From: Clostridia bacterium
GTDB taxonomy: Bacteria; Bacillota; Clostridia; Christensenellales; Aristaeellaceae
Direction of reading: 5' to 3'
NCBI GenBank assembly: GCA_017512675.1
Contig: JAFWEY010000076.1
Coordinates: 1-36,992, forward strand
Length of the DNA stretch: 36,992 nucleotides
Both the position numbers and the translations under genes were made by a program. The notes below the pieces were generated by a model. That model was not told where the DNA came from. It saw nothing but the letters and a program-made list of their open reading frames with translations, and did no database searches. Numbering within the stretch: position 1 is the stretch's first letter; each line of letters starts with the position of its first letter. Shown piece after piece: positions 16,528 through 25,680 of this stretch.

Positions 16528-17553
16528 CTATCTCTGCACGCGGCCGGAGCCGTCGCCGCGCATCAGCTTCTCGACGTCGGAAACGCTTACGCGGTTTATG
16601 TCGCCGGGAATCGAATGCTTCAGGCAGCTGGCCGCGACGGCGAATTCCAGCGCTTCCTGATGGGTGCCGCAGCGGTTCAGGCCGTAAATCAGGCCGCCGG
16701 CGAAGCTGTCGCCGCCGCCGACGCGGTCGATGATATCCCGAATCTCGTAGGTTTTCGAGACGCAGAAGCTCTCCCGGTCGTTGAGGCAGGCGGCCCAGGT
16801 GTTCCAGTCCGCGCTGTGGCTGCCGCGCAGCGTAATCGCGATCAGCTTCATTTGGGGATAGGCCTCGAGCACCTTGCCGGAGAGAACGCGGTACTTTTCC
16901 CGATCCAGCTCGCCGGAGGAAACGTCCACCTCCGCGGTAATTCCCAGGGATTTCTGCACGTCCTCCTCGTTGGCGATCGCCACGTCCACGTAATTCGCGA
17001 TTTCCCGCATCACTTCTTCGGCCTTTTTGCCGTATTTCCACAGGTTTTTGCGGTAGTTGAGATCGCAGGATACCGTAATGCCGTGCGCCTTCGCGTATCT
17101 GACGGCATCGATGCTCATCTGCATCGCGGTTTCGGAAATCGCCGGCGTGATGCCGGTGATATGGAACCACTGGACGCCTTCAAACACCGTTTCCCAATCG
17201 ACGCTGTCCGGCCGCGCCATCGCGACGGCGGAATACGCCCGGTCGTAGATGACCTTGCTGGGCAGCTGGTTCGCGCCGGATTCCAGGAAATAAATGCCCA
17301 TCCGGCCCGGTGCGCGCAGGATCTTTTTGGTGTTGACGCCGTACTTGCGCACCTCGCGGATGCAGTGCTCGCCCAGGTCGTTATCGGGCAGCACGGTAAA
17401 GAAATCCACGTCCTCCCCGTAATTCGCCAGAGAGACCGCGACGTTCGCCTCGCCGCCGCCGAAGGTGGCTTCCATCATATTGCTCTGAAAGAAACGCTCG
17501 TGGCCCGGCGCCCGAAGACGCAGCATGATTTCACCGAAAGTCAGGTACCGCAT
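16528..17553 (-). CDS. kdgK: 2-keto-3-deoxygluconate kinase (PfkB family)
   Basis: This ribokinase-fold enzyme is predicted to phosphorylate 2-keto-3-deoxygluconate in uronate/pectin breakdown. At 341 residues it matches clostridial KdgK. Markers are the opening [19 protein letters not shown], the substrate lid [16 protein letters not shown] (31-46), and the C-terminal signature [13 protein letters not shown] with catalytic base Asp282. AAGGAGGG precedes the ATG. No KDPG aldolase or uronate genes are adjacent, so it depends on partners elsewhere. It is divergent from another PfkB kinase. A GCG-loop hairpin (17614-17640) lies in the intergenic region. Substrate assignment rests on family resemblance; other hexose or keto-sugar kinases are less likely. 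Confidence 0.82.
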   Translation of the reverse strand: MRYLTFGEIMLRLRAPGHERFFQSNMMEATFGGGEANVAVSLANYGEDVDFFTVLPDNDLGEHCIREVRKYGVNTKKILRAPGRMGIYFLESGANQLPSKVIYDRAYSAVAMARPDSVDWETVFEGVQWFHITGITPAISETAMQMSIDAVRYAKAHGITVSCDLNYRKNLWKYGKKAEEVMREIANYVDVAIANEEDVQKSLGITAEVDVSSGELDREKYRVLSGKVLEAYPQMKLIAITLRGSHSADWNTWAACLNDRESFCVSKTYEIRDIIDRVGGGDSFAGGLIYGLNRCGTHQEALEFAVAASCLKHSIPGDINRVSVSDVEKLMRGDGSGRVQR

Positions 17554-17685
17554 GGTGATCCCTCCTTGATTCTGCTGTCGTATTGGACTTCAAAACGGCC
17601 GGTTTGGTTCATTCCCGCCCTGCCGCGGGGCAGGAACGGGCGGAAAGGACTCGCCGAAATCCGCGCTGATTTCCGCCGGAAGGGC

Positions 17686-17714
17686 TTGCAAGCGCGGGAG
17701 GAATGATGTAAAAT
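17686..17714 (+). promoter_or_regulatory. Promoter of the second PfkB kinase gene
   Basis: TTGCAA (17686-17691), a 17-base spacer and TAAAAT (17709-17714). Just upstream is an inverted repeat GAAATC-N6-GATTTC (17656-17673) that could be an operator. Confidence 0.65.
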
Positions 17715-17748
17715 AACGGTATCAAATAATCGCGAGGGGTGTGATGGT

Positions 17749-18759
17749 ATGGGCAAGGGAATCGCCGTTGCAGGCAATATCATATTGGACATCATCAAGG
17801 AAATCGATAAATACCCGGTTCGGCACCAGCTGGCAAAGGTCTCGCGCAAGCAGTATTCGCTGGGCGGATGCGTCGACAACACGGGGCGGGATCTGGCGCG
17901 GCTGGATCCGACGATGCCTGTGCGCTTCATCGGCCTTGTGGGCGAGGACGGCGAAGGCGACGAAATCCTGCGGCAGCTGAAAGAATACCCGAACATCGAC
18001 ACGTCGATGGTGAAAAGGCGCGGGCAGACCTCGTTTACCGATGTGCTCAGCGAAATCGATACCGGCGCGAGGACGTTCCTGTTCTTCGGCGGCGGCAGCG
18101 ATCAGTTCGACGTGGAGGACGTTCCGGTGGACGAATTGGACTGCGATCTGTTCCACGTGGGCTACATTCTGCTGTTGGAGGCGCTGGACAAGCCGGATCC
18201 GGTATACGGAACGCGCATGGCCAGGCTGCTGGCGTCCGTCCAGGCCAAGGGCATCCTGACCTCCGTGGATGTGGTCAGCGAGGACAGCGACCGCTACAGC
18301 GCGATCGTGCCGCCGGCGCTCAGGTATACCGATTATTTCATCGTCAACGAAATCGAATCCGGGAAAACCGTCGGCCTGCCGCTGCGCGACGAAAAGGACC
18401 GCCTGCTGCCGGAGCGCATTCCGGAAGTGCTGCGGCGGCTCAAGGACCTGGGCGTCAGCCGCTGGGTTGTGATCCACGCGCCGGAAGGCGGGTTCGGCCT
18501 GGACGAAAACGATCATTATGTGGCGCTGCCCTCCCTCGCGCTTCCCAAGGGGTTTATCGCGGGCTCGGTGGGCGCGGGCGACGCGTTCTGCGCCGGGGTC
18601 CTGCACGCCGCGTACAAGGGCTACGATATCGAACAGGCGATTCGCGACGGCATCGCGACGGCAGCGGCGTCGCTGCGCACGGCCGGCGCCAGCGACGGCG
18701 TGGAGTGCATCGAAAAGATGCGCGCACTGTACGATTCCATGCCCAAACAGCAGCTGTAA
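17749..18759 (+). CDS. PfkB family carbohydrate kinase, substrate unknown
   Basis: This 336-residue ribokinase-family enzyme has N-terminal GIAVAGNIILDIIKEIDKYP, the substrate-site segment YSLGGCVDNTGRDLARL (36-52), and the C-terminal ATP/anion-hole motif SVGAGDAFCAG with catalytic Asp278. It differs clearly from the divergently transcribed kdgK and is not a paralogous duplicate of it. Family members phosphorylate ribose, fructose derivatives, nucleosides or aminosugars; the sequence does not decide. GAGGGG at 17734-17739 is nine bases before the ATG. It is followed by a strong terminator, so it is probably monocistronic. Confidence 0.85.
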   Translation: MGKGIAVAGNIILDIIKEIDKYPVRHQLAKVSRKQYSLGGCVDNTGRDLARLDPTMPVRFIGLVGEDGEGDEILRQLKEYPNIDTSMVKRRGQTSFTDVLSEIDTGARTFLFFGGGSDQFDVEDVPVDELDCDLFHVGYILLLEALDKPDPVYGTRMARLLASVQAKGILTSVDVVSEDSDRYSAIVPPALRYTDYFIVNEIESGKTVGLPLRDEKDRLLPERIPEVLRRLKDLGVSRWVVIHAPEGGFGLDENDHYVALPSLALPKGFIAGSVGAGDAFCAGVLHAAYKGYDIEQAIRDGIATAAASLRTAGASDGVECIEKMRALYDSMPKQQL

Positions 18760-18774
18760 CGGTTTTTCTTCTGC

Positions 18775-18802
18775 GGGCGGCCTCTGATCAGGCCGCCCTT
18801 TT
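18775..18802 (+). terminator. Rho-independent terminator after the PfkB kinase
   Basis: GGGCGGCCT (18775-18783) pairs perfectly with AGGCCGCCC (18790-18798), loop CTGATC, followed by TTTT. It ends only 25 bases before the addA start codon. Confidence 0.85.
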
Positions 18803-18827
18803 GTGCCTTTGAAAGGGGAACGTGCGC

Positions 18828-21800
18828 GTGGGATGGACGCCTGAACAGCAACTGGCAATTGAATCGAGGGGAGAGAACCTGCTGGTATCCGCGGCGGCCG
18901 GCTCCGGTAAGACCGCGGTTCTGGTGGAGCGGATCATGTCCCTGATCAAATCCGGCACCGGCATCGACAGGATGCTGGTGGTGACCTTTTCCCGCGCGGC
19001 GGCGGCGGAAATGAAAACCAGGCTCGCGCAGCGGCTGGGCGAAAGCGCAAAGGACGATCCGGCAATGCAGGCGCAGCTGGATAAGGTGGAGCGCGCGCAG
19101 ATATCGACGCTCCACTCGTTCTGCGCGGATATCCTGCGCAGGCATTTCGAAATCGCGGGGGTGGATCCTGCGTTTCGGGTGCTGGACGACGCCGAACAGA
19201 GGCAGATGGCGTCCGAGGCGCTGGAGGACGCGCTGAGCGAGACCTACGAGCAGGGCGGAAGCGGGCTGGAGGCGCTGGATTACGGGCGCGGGCACGCGCG
19301 GGTCGGGGAACTGGCGCTGGCGCTGTACGGCTTTATGACCGAGCGGCCGGATCCGGAGGCGTGGCTGCGCAGGGCGCTGATCGATCTGCCGGAGGGAGAC
19401 GGGCAGATCTGGAAGGACGAACTGCTGCTGGAGGCGCGCGCGGCGCTGAAGGATGCGTCCGAAACCCTGCTTTACGCCGCGGACGAAGCGGAAGAACTCG
19501 GCGCGGAGGTCTACCGGGAGAACCTGACCGCCGGCGCCGGGCGCATCGCCGCGCTTTCCGGCCTGTCCTATGAGGAACTGGTCGCGCTGAAGCCGGAGGC
19601 GTTCAAGGTGGACGTCGGCCGTTTCAAGCCGCCCCGGGAGGATCCGCAGATCGAACTCCTGAAGGAGCGGGCGGAGCGCATCAGAAAAATCCGCGACAAG
19701 GCGGTGAAGAGCGCGTGCAAGGCGGCCGCCTCGCTTCCGGACCCGCAGCTGTGGCCGGAGGATCTGAAAGAGGACGCGCCGGCGCGAAGGGCGCTGTACG
19801 ATCTGACCCTGCTGTACCGGGACAAATTCGAGGAGCGAAAGCAGGAAAAATCCGTGCTGACCTTCAACGACCTGGAGCACGCGTGCCTGAAAGCGCTGAG
19901 CGATCCGGGCGTCGTCGCCTCGGTGCGCGGGCGGATCGACTGCGTTTTCGTCGACGAATACCAGGATATCAGCGATCTGCAGGAAGCCATCCTGAACAGG
20001 GTTTCCCCGCCGTCCGGCCGATTTATGGTGGGCGACGTCAAGCAGTCGATCTATCGCTTCCGGCAGGCGCAGCCGCTTCTGTTTCTGGACAAGTACGCCA
20101 GGTACCGCGCCCATGACGGCGGCAGGATGATCGCGCTGAACCGCAATTTCCGCTCCCGTCCGGCCGTCCTGGATTTCGTGAACCGGGTCTTCGGCCGGGT
20201 GATGTGCGGCGAACGGGCCGAGGTTCAGTACGACGAGGACGCGCGCCTTCGGCCGGGCGCCGCGTTTGCGGATCCGGATCCGGAACCGCTGGTTCGGATC
20301 ATCACCCGGGAAGGCGACGGCGAAGCGCCGCAGCCGGAGGACGGGGACGATGAATCCGCGGAGGAATCCCCCGAAGAGGCGGAAGGAAACGAGCTGGAAG
20401 GAGTGCTGGCGGCGCAGACCGTGCGGGAGCTGCTGGGCAAGCCCTGGACGCCGCCGGGCAGCCGCGTGGCGCAGATGCTGCGGCCGAAGGATTTTGCGAT
20501 CATCGCGCGCAGCAACAAACCGCTGATCGCGGCGGAGCGCATGCTGCGGGAGGCGGGGATCCCGGCGTATACCGACGCGTCGTTCGGCTATCTGGACGCG
20601 CTGGAGGTGCGCATGGCGCTTTCGATCCTGCGCACCGTCGAAAACGGCGAGCGGGATTTTCCGCTGCTGGAAGCCATGCGTTCCCCCGCCGGCGGGTTTT
20701 CCACCACCGATCTGGCGCGGATCCGCGCCGCAAAGCCGGGCCGGGACGCGGCGTTCCACGACGCGGTCGGCGCCTGCGCCGAAAAGGATGACGACCTGGG
20801 AAAGCGGATTCGCGCATTCCGCGCCAGAATTGCCCGCTGGCGGCAGCTGAACGGGCTTGTGCCGCTGCCGGTCTGGCTGAGCCGGCTTCTGGACGAGAGC
20901 GGGCTGTACCTGTACGCCGGCGGCATGCCGGGCGGAAAGCTGCGCCAGGGGAATCTGGACCTGCTGATCCACTACGCGGCGGTGTTTGACGAGAACCAGT
21001 CGGGCAGCCTTTCCGGCTTCCTCGGATACCTGCAGGATCTTTCCGAGCGCAGGGACGACCTTGGCACGGCGCATACGCTGGGCGAGGGGGACGACGTCGT
21101 TCGGCTGATGACCGTGCACAAGAGCAAGGGCCTGGAGTTCCCGGTGGTCATCGGCGTGAACATGGGCGCGAATTTCCGCGCGAAGCGGGACACCGTTGAA
21201 ACCGCGCTGCACAGCGAACTGGGCGCCGGATTCCTGCACTATGATCCGCAGCGGATGAGCTGCCGCAGCACGCTTCCCCGCCAGGCCATCCGGGCGCGGC
21301 GCGCCCGGGAAGACGAAAACGAGGAAATGCGGATCCTTTACGTGCTGATGACCAGGGCGAAGGACCGGCTGATCCTGATCGGCAGGGAAGCGGGCAGGGA
21401 ACAGGCGCAGGAGAAATACCGGATGCTGAAATACTGCGCGGCGGGGCGGAATTCCTGGCTGGACGCGGTCTGCCCGGCGGCGGATCGCATCGAATGGATT
21501 CCGGCGGATTCGCTGCGGACGCGGGCCGTTCCGTCCGCTCACGCGGATTCCCTGGCGCAGGCGGCGGAAAAGGCGAAGCAGGCGGACGGCGGGCGGCTGC
21601 TGGAGGCGATGCGCTGGAAGTATCCGTATCAGGACCAGGCGCTGCTGCCGGTCAAGCTGACCGCAAGCGGCCTTCAGCGGGAAACCACCGGCCCGCGGGA
21701 AATTCCGCAGCCGGTCAGCCGGCCGCGCTTCCTGAACGGAGAAGACCCGACGGCAGCCGAGCGGGGTACGCTGATCCACGCGGTGCTTTCCGGCATCTCG

Positions 21801-22274
21801 CTGGACGCGGTGCGCGAAGGAATGGAGAAGGATCCCGACGGCGCGGTCCGGGACGAAATCGAACGCCTGTGGGAGCAGGGGATGATCGACGCGCGGCCGG
21901 ACGCCGCGATGATCCGCGATTTCTTCCTACGGGACATCGGCAAAAGAATGCTCGCGTCGCCGGAGGTGCGCCGCGAGTGGCAGTTCACGCTGCGGCTGCC
22001 GGCGCAGGAAATCCTGGGCCGCGGCGGCGATCAGCCGGTTCTGGTGCAGGGCGTGCTGGACTGCTGTTTTCTGGAAGACGGGCAGTGGATTCTGATCGAT
22101 TACAAGACGGACCGCGAATCCGACGCGGAGAAGCTGATGGACCGGTATCTGCCGCAGCTGGGGCTTTACCGCCGGGCGCTGGAAAGCATCACGGGAATCC
22201 CGGTGCGGGAAGCGTTCCTGTGCCTGCTGGCTTCGCGGCGGGAAATCCCGCTGCCGGCGCACCCGCCGGTATGA
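18828..22274 (+). CDS. addA: ATP-dependent helicase/nuclease subunit A (AddA)
   Basis: AddA is the UvrD/Rep-type helicase and nuclease subunit of AddAB, the RecBCD counterpart that resects double-strand breaks. The protein is about 1,148 residues, close to family size. Motifs: Walker A SAAAGSGKTAV (Lys28), STLHSFCADIL, Walker B VDEYQD (376-380), motif VI region VHKSKGLEFPVVI, VLMTRAKDRLIL, and the C-terminal RecB-type nuclease motif ILIDYKTDRES (Asp1091, Lys1093). GTG 18828 was preferred: AAAGGGG is nine bases upstream; GTG 18822 in frame lies too close to it. No addB is adjacent, although addB usually precedes addA. A terminator sits immediately upstream and no promoter is obvious in the 25-base gap. 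Confidence 0.94.
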   Translation: MGWTPEQQLAIESRGENLLVSAAAGSGKTAVLVERIMSLIKSGTGIDRMLVVTFSRAAAAEMKTRLAQRLGESAKDDPAMQAQLDKVERAQISTLHSFCADILRRHFEIAGVDPAFRVLDDAEQRQMASEALEDALSETYEQGGSGLEALDYGRGHARVGELALALYGFMTERPDPEAWLRRALIDLPEGDGQIWKDELLLEARAALKDASETLLYAADEAEELGAEVYRENLTAGAGRIAALSGLSYEELVALKPEAFKVDVGRFKPPREDPQIELLKERAERIRKIRDKAVKSACKAAASLPDPQLWPEDLKEDAPARRALYDLTLLYRDKFEERKQEKSVLTFNDLEHACLKALSDPGVVASVRGRIDCVFVDEYQDISDLQEAILNRVSPPSGRFMVGDVKQSIYRFRQAQPLLFLDKYARYRAHDGGRMIALNRNFRSRPAVLDFVNRVFGRVMCGERAEVQYDEDARLRPGAAFADPDPEPLVRIITREGDGEAPQPEDGDDESAEESPEEAEGNELEGVLAAQTVRELLGKPWTPPGSRVAQMLRPKDFAIIARSNKPLIAAERMLREAGIPAYTDASFGYLDALEVRMALSILRTVENGERDFPLLEAMRSPAGGFSTTDLARIRAAKPGRDAAFHDAVGACAEKDDDLGKRIRAFRARIARWRQLNGLVPLPVWLSRLLDESGLYLYAGGMPGGKLRQGNLDLLIHYAAVFDENQSGSLSGFLGYLQDLSERRDDLGTAHTLGEGDDVVRLMTVHKSKGLEFPVVIGVNMGANFRAKRDTVETALHSELGAGFLHYDPQRMSCRSTLPRQAIRARRAREDENEEMRILYVLMTRAKDRLILIGREAGREQAQEKYRMLKYCAAGRNSWLDAVCPAADRIEWIPADSLRTRAVPSAHADSLAQAAEKAKQADGGRLLEAMRWKYPYQDQALLPVKLTASGLQRETTGPREIPQPVSRPRFLNGEDPTAAERGTLIHAVLSGISLDAVREGMEKDPDGAVRDEIERLWEQGMIDARPDAAMIRDFFLRDIGKRMLASPEVRREWQFTLRLPAQEILGRGGDQPVLVQGVLDCCFLEDGQWILIDYKTDRESDAEKLMDRYLPQLGLYRRALESITGIPVREAFLCLLASRREIPLPAHPPV

Positions 22275-22288
22275 CGCGGCGGCGGCGC

Positions 22289-22317
22289 TTGACAATGCGC
22301 CGAATCGGAATTACAAT
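22289..22317 (+). promoter_or_regulatory. Promoter of the ureidoglycolate-lyase-like gene
   Basis: TTGACA (22289-22294), a 17-base spacer and TACAAT (22312-22317), about 37 bases before the ATG. Confidence 0.8.
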
Positions 22318-22353
22318 GGTTTCAGGGATTCACCGAAAGAGAGGAGATACATC

Positions 22354-22842
22354 ATGCGGAAAGTCAAGATCGAAGCCCTTACCCACGACGCGTTTGCGTC
22401 GTTCGGCAATTTTTATCCGATGGACGATCCGGACGGATACGCGCTGGAAGGCGCGATCCACAAGTTCTATCCGGACAGAGTCCGGGACGCCTACCGGTCC
22501 ACCGTCGGTTTTTCCGCGATCCGGGTTCGCAAAGCGCCCCGCGTCATCGACAGCATCGAATACCATACCACTACCAGCGAGATCATTCTGCCGCTGAACG
22601 ACGACATGATTCTGCACGTCGCGCCGGCCTCGGCGGGCGTTCCGGTCACGCATCTGACCCGGGCGTTCCGGGTGCCGAAGGGAACGCTGGTGCAGCTGAA
22701 TGCCGCAATCTGGCATCTCGCGCCGCTCCCGGCGCAGGTCGATGAGCTCCACGCGCTGATCGTCCTGCCGGAATGCACCTATGCCAACGACTGCACGGTG
22801 GTGCAGCTGAAGCCCGAAGAGCAGTTTGAAATCGTGGAGTGA
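22354..22842 (+). CDS. Ureidoglycolate lyase-like (AllA family) protein
   Basis: The 162-residue protein has the cupin-like fold pattern of the ureidoglycolate lyase family: VKIEALTHDAFASFGNFYP at the N-terminus, IEYHTTTSEIILPLNDDMI in the middle, then VPKGTLVQLNAAIWHLAPLP. AllA cleaves ureidoglycolate to glyoxylate and urea in purine (allantoin) catabolism. No other allantoin genes are nearby, so true AllA activity is uncertain; many clostridial homologues are probably sugar-acid or other small-molecule enzymes. GAGGAG precedes the ATG and a consensus-like promoter makes it monocistronic. It marks the left border of a compositionally different stretch. Confidence 0.65.
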   Translation: MRKVKIEALTHDAFASFGNFYPMDDPDGYALEGAIHKFYPDRVRDAYRSTVGFSAIRVRKAPRVIDSIEYHTTTSEIILPLNDDMILHVAPASAGVPVTHLTRAFRVPKGTLVQLNAAIWHLAPLPAQVDELHALIVLPECTYANDCTVVQLKPEEQFEIVE

Positions 22843-22915
22843 TCCCAATACGCGGGGTGACTGTCCGGCGGCGGGCGGGGGCCGTTCCCTGCCTGCCGCT
22901 TTTTCGCGGCGGGAA

Positions 22916-23188
22916 GAATATCCCTGCGGGACCGTGTTTCACCAGAGAGCCCTCGGCCCCATTGATGAGCAGATCGACGAAGCAATGCTTATTGTGAAGC
23001 GGAACATAAGGCTGGATTCCCGGACCGCCGGCGTGTTCAGGGCAGACATCTATGATAACCGCTTGGATGTGACATCTCCTGGCAGAATCAGTTCTGATCT
23101 GACGATGGAGCCGCTGAAAGCCGGCAATTCGGACCACAGCAAGGTGAGGGCAACGTATTCGGTTTTTGAAGATGACGGTAAACGTTAA
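22916..23188 (+). pseudogene. Remnant of a Schlafen AlbA_2/HATPase_c_4-type regulator
   Basis: Two blocks in one frame match the ATP-binding regulator family that carries an AlbA_2 (Schlafen) domain followed by HATPase_c_4: GPIDEQIDEAMLIVKRNIRL and then FRADIYDNRLDVTSPG with DLTMEPLKAGNSDHSKVR. In intact members a segment of the type PEALREAIVNAVAHRDYS stands between these blocks; here only a few residues separate them. The AlbA_2 part upstream and the helical C-terminus are missing, and the frame stops at 23188. No start or RBS is visible. It therefore reads as an internally deleted, truncated gene. The assignment is from remembered family consensus, not a search. Confidence 0.6.
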
Positions 23189-23258
23189 ACTCAATGTCGG
23201 CAGAAAGCCCATATCATGAACATGAAACGGTTGGACGTTGAAGGAGATGGTGCAGTTG

Positions 23259-25391
23259 ATGAGAAATCCACGTTGTATGTACCACAACAGTTTTGCTGCG
23301 TTCCTTCAAGATCCGGAAATGGCTGTGCTTGGCACACTACATGACAGTTATCACGGAGATACCCGCACCACAACCACGGAGGCCTGGAAAGAAGAAATCC
23401 AGATCATGCGCAGCGTCGTGTCTGCGTATGAAACCGAGGGGCACATCATTTTTGAGTATGACATTCCGCGCCTTGGGAAAAGAATTGATGTCGTGCTGCT
23501 GCTGAGAGGCATCGTGTTTTGCATTGAGTTCAAGGTGGGCGAAACTCAGAAACTGGAGCAAGATGTGGACCAGGTTCTGGACTATGCACTAGATCTGAAA
23601 AACTTCCACAAATATAGTCAGAATAAGATCATCGTGCCTGTTCTGGTTCCAACGAAATATGCGAGGACGACCTCGATCGTCCAGAGCTCCATCTACGATG
23701 ACAGAGTTGTGAATCCGCTGGTAACCGGGAAAGCCGGGCTCTCCGCACTGATTGCTTCCGTGCTGGAGCGGTTTCCGAACGAAGAACCTGTCCAAAGAGA
23801 CTGGATCAAAAGCCCCTATGCCCCGACCCCGACCATCATTGAGGCGGCGAGGTCGCTCTACGAAAACCATTCCGTTGAAAACATCACGAGGCATGAGGCT
23901 GACCGCGTATCGACCGACAGGACCATCCGGTATATCCTGCAGGTGATCCGCGAGAGCGAAGCACAGGGGAAAAAGAGCATTTGTTTTGTGACAGGTGTGC
24001 CGGGGGCCGGGAAAACGCTGGTCGGGCTGGATGTGGCCGTGAAGCAGACCTATCAGGGGCATGACGAACCGGTTGAAGACGAAGGGGCCGTCTATCTCTC
24101 AGGAAACGGTCCGCTCGTGGCAGTGCTTACGGAAGCGCTTGCCCAAGATGACTTTAGGCGCTGCCGCGAGAATGGCGAAAAGAAGAAGATGTCCGATTCC
24201 CGCCGGGAAGTAAGAAAATCGATTCAGATGATTCACCGGTATCGCGACAGTATGCTGGCTAAGATCAAAAACCCTGTTGAAAACGGCGTGCTTGAGATTG
24301 ATCCCGAAAAGGCGGTCAAGATGGGAAAGGCCAGATATGGCGAAGTGGAGCATGTCGCTATCTTCGACGAGGCCCAGCGGTCCTGGACCCACAAGCGGTT
24401 GGCCGACTATCTGAAAAGAGGCGGCACCTATGGCAACAAGCTGAAGGTCCCGAATTTCCCGATGTCGGAAGCTGCGTTCCTGATCTGGTCTCTCGACCAG
24501 CGGGAAGACTGGGCCACGATCGTTTGTCTCGTCGGCGGTGGCCAGGAGATCAACATGGGGGAAGCCGGAATCGCGGAGTGGATCGCGGCATTGAACGACC
24601 GATTCCCTCATTGGGATGTCCACATTTCTCCAAAGCTGACCGATGCGGAATACGCCGAGGGACGAGTAAACGAGCTTCTGGCTGGGAAAGAAAACGTGGC
24701 CTATGCTGAAGATCTGCATCTGGCAGTTTCGCTGCGCTCCTTCCGCGCAGAAAAGCTGTCTGCTTTTGTCCATGTGCTGCTGTCGTTTGATGCATCTGCG
24801 TCGGCGCTGTATGAGGAGATCAGGAACAGATACCCGATTGTGCTGACGAGGGACATGGCGAAGGCGAGGAAATGGCTCCATGAAAAAGTGCGCGGCACAG
24901 AGCGCACGGGTGTGCTGGTGACCAAGGAATCGGCACGGTTCAAACCGTTGGCGATCCACATCCTGCCGTCCGGCGACGAGAACGCGGTGCATTGGTTCCT
25001 GGAGGACAAGACTGACACGAGATCCTCCAATTATCTGGAGGACGCCGCGACGGAGATCCAGGTACAGGGGCTGGAACTGGATTACACCTGTCTGCTGTGG
25101 GATGCAGATATGAGATATGACGATGGCCGATGGCGTTTCTACCGGTTCAACGGCCAGACTAAATGGGTTGAGCAAACTGCAACTAGCGAAAACCGTCAGG
25201 AACAGATCCGATATATGCTTAACGCCTACCGTGTGCTGCTGACCCGCGCCAGAAGCGGTATGGTCATCTGCGTGCCGGAGGGAAATCCAAACAAGACTGC
25301 AAGCGGCTTCTGGGAAGACAGCACCCGCTTGCCTGAATACTACGACGGGACGTATCGGTACCTGAAGAGCATCGGGATGATCGAGATCTGA
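23259..25391 (+). CDS. SLFN-g3 (DUF2075) helicase with N-terminal PD-(D/E)xK nuclease-like domain
   Basis: This 710-residue protein combines two parts. Residues about 60-110 carry a PD-(D/E)xK pattern: IDVVLL (Asp77), FCIEFKVG (Glu90, Lys92) and a following Gln in DQVLDYA. From about 235 comes a superfamily 1-type helicase/ATPase: Walker A VTGVPGAGKT (Lys252), Walker B VAIFDEAQRSW (Asp370/Glu371), and the C-terminal VQGLELDYTCLLWDAD and YRVLLTRARSGMVI motifs. This is the Schlafen-group-3 helicase family, formerly DUF2075; members often occur in mobile and defence loci. Start choice: ATG 23259, 12 bases after AAGGAG (23241-23246); TTG 23256 or ATG 23247 are alternatives. Codons are less GC-rich than in neighbouring genes, suggesting transfer. 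Confidence 0.85.
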   Translation: MRNPRCMYHNSFAAFLQDPEMAVLGTLHDSYHGDTRTTTTEAWKEEIQIMRSVVSAYETEGHIIFEYDIPRLGKRIDVVLLLRGIVFCIEFKVGETQKLEQDVDQVLDYALDLKNFHKYSQNKIIVPVLVPTKYARTTSIVQSSIYDDRVVNPLVTGKAGLSALIASVLERFPNEEPVQRDWIKSPYAPTPTIIEAARSLYENHSVENITRHEADRVSTDRTIRYILQVIRESEAQGKKSICFVTGVPGAGKTLVGLDVAVKQTYQGHDEPVEDEGAVYLSGNGPLVAVLTEALAQDDFRRCRENGEKKKMSDSRREVRKSIQMIHRYRDSMLAKIKNPVENGVLEIDPEKAVKMGKARYGEVEHVAIFDEAQRSWTHKRLADYLKRGGTYGNKLKVPNFPMSEAAFLIWSLDQREDWATIVCLVGGGQEINMGEAGIAEWIAALNDRFPHWDVHISPKLTDAEYAEGRVNELLAGKENVAYAEDLHLAVSLRSFRAEKLSAFVHVLLSFDASASALYEEIRNRYPIVLTRDMAKARKWLHEKVRGTERTGVLVTKESARFKPLAIHILPSGDENAVHWFLEDKTDTRSSNYLEDAATEIQVQGLELDYTCLLWDADMRYDDGRWRFYRFNGQTKWVEQTATSENRQEQIRYMLNAYRVLLTRARSGMVICVPEGNPNKTASGFWEDSTRLPEYYDGTYRYLKSIGMIEI

Positions 25392-25451
25392 GGGGGAACA
25401 TATCGACTTGCCGATTGTTTTCATTTTCTGACAGCTTCCCGCAGGAGTACA

Positions 25452-25494
25452 AAGGGATGTTCTCTGTGTCGACAAGAGTACGTCCCTTGTTTTA
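25452..25494 (+). terminator. Terminator of the nuclease-helicase gene
   Basis: AAGGGATGTTCTC (from 25452) pairs with the arm ending GTCCCTT (25488) at 12 of 13 positions including one wobble, and is followed by TGTTTTAT. Confidence 0.6.
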
Positions 25495-25550
25495 TAAACG
25501 ATACAGGCGGGATACGATGCTGGAGAAGAGAAGAAAGGGAAGCAGGAACG

Positions 25551-25680
25551 GCGTCTGTCATAAATGCTGCAGGGATCAACAGGCAGCAGATATTTGAAGG
25601 GGATGAGGACTGTGGCAGGATTTCGGGGACACTGGCGAAATACCGGTTAGAATGCGATGCAGTCTGTACGGCGATCGCCT
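25551..25680 (+). pseudogene. Possible remnant of a serine recombinase C-terminus
   Basis: Read from 25551, an open frame gives INAAGINRQQIFEGDED followed by TLAKYRLECDAVCTAIA. This vaguely resembles the helical C-terminal region of large serine recombinases, where a motif like LQxECEVVxEL recurs. There is no start, no catalytic domain, and the frame is surrounded by stops. The resemblance is weak and rests on memory of consensus only. Confidence 0.2.

Noticed and set aside
18621..21779. Open frame of more than 1,000 codons antisense to addA
   Set aside because: It lies wholly opposite a well-conserved helicase gene, is rich in Arg, Ala, Pro and His as expected for antisense of GC-rich codons, and has no recognisable motif or RBS.
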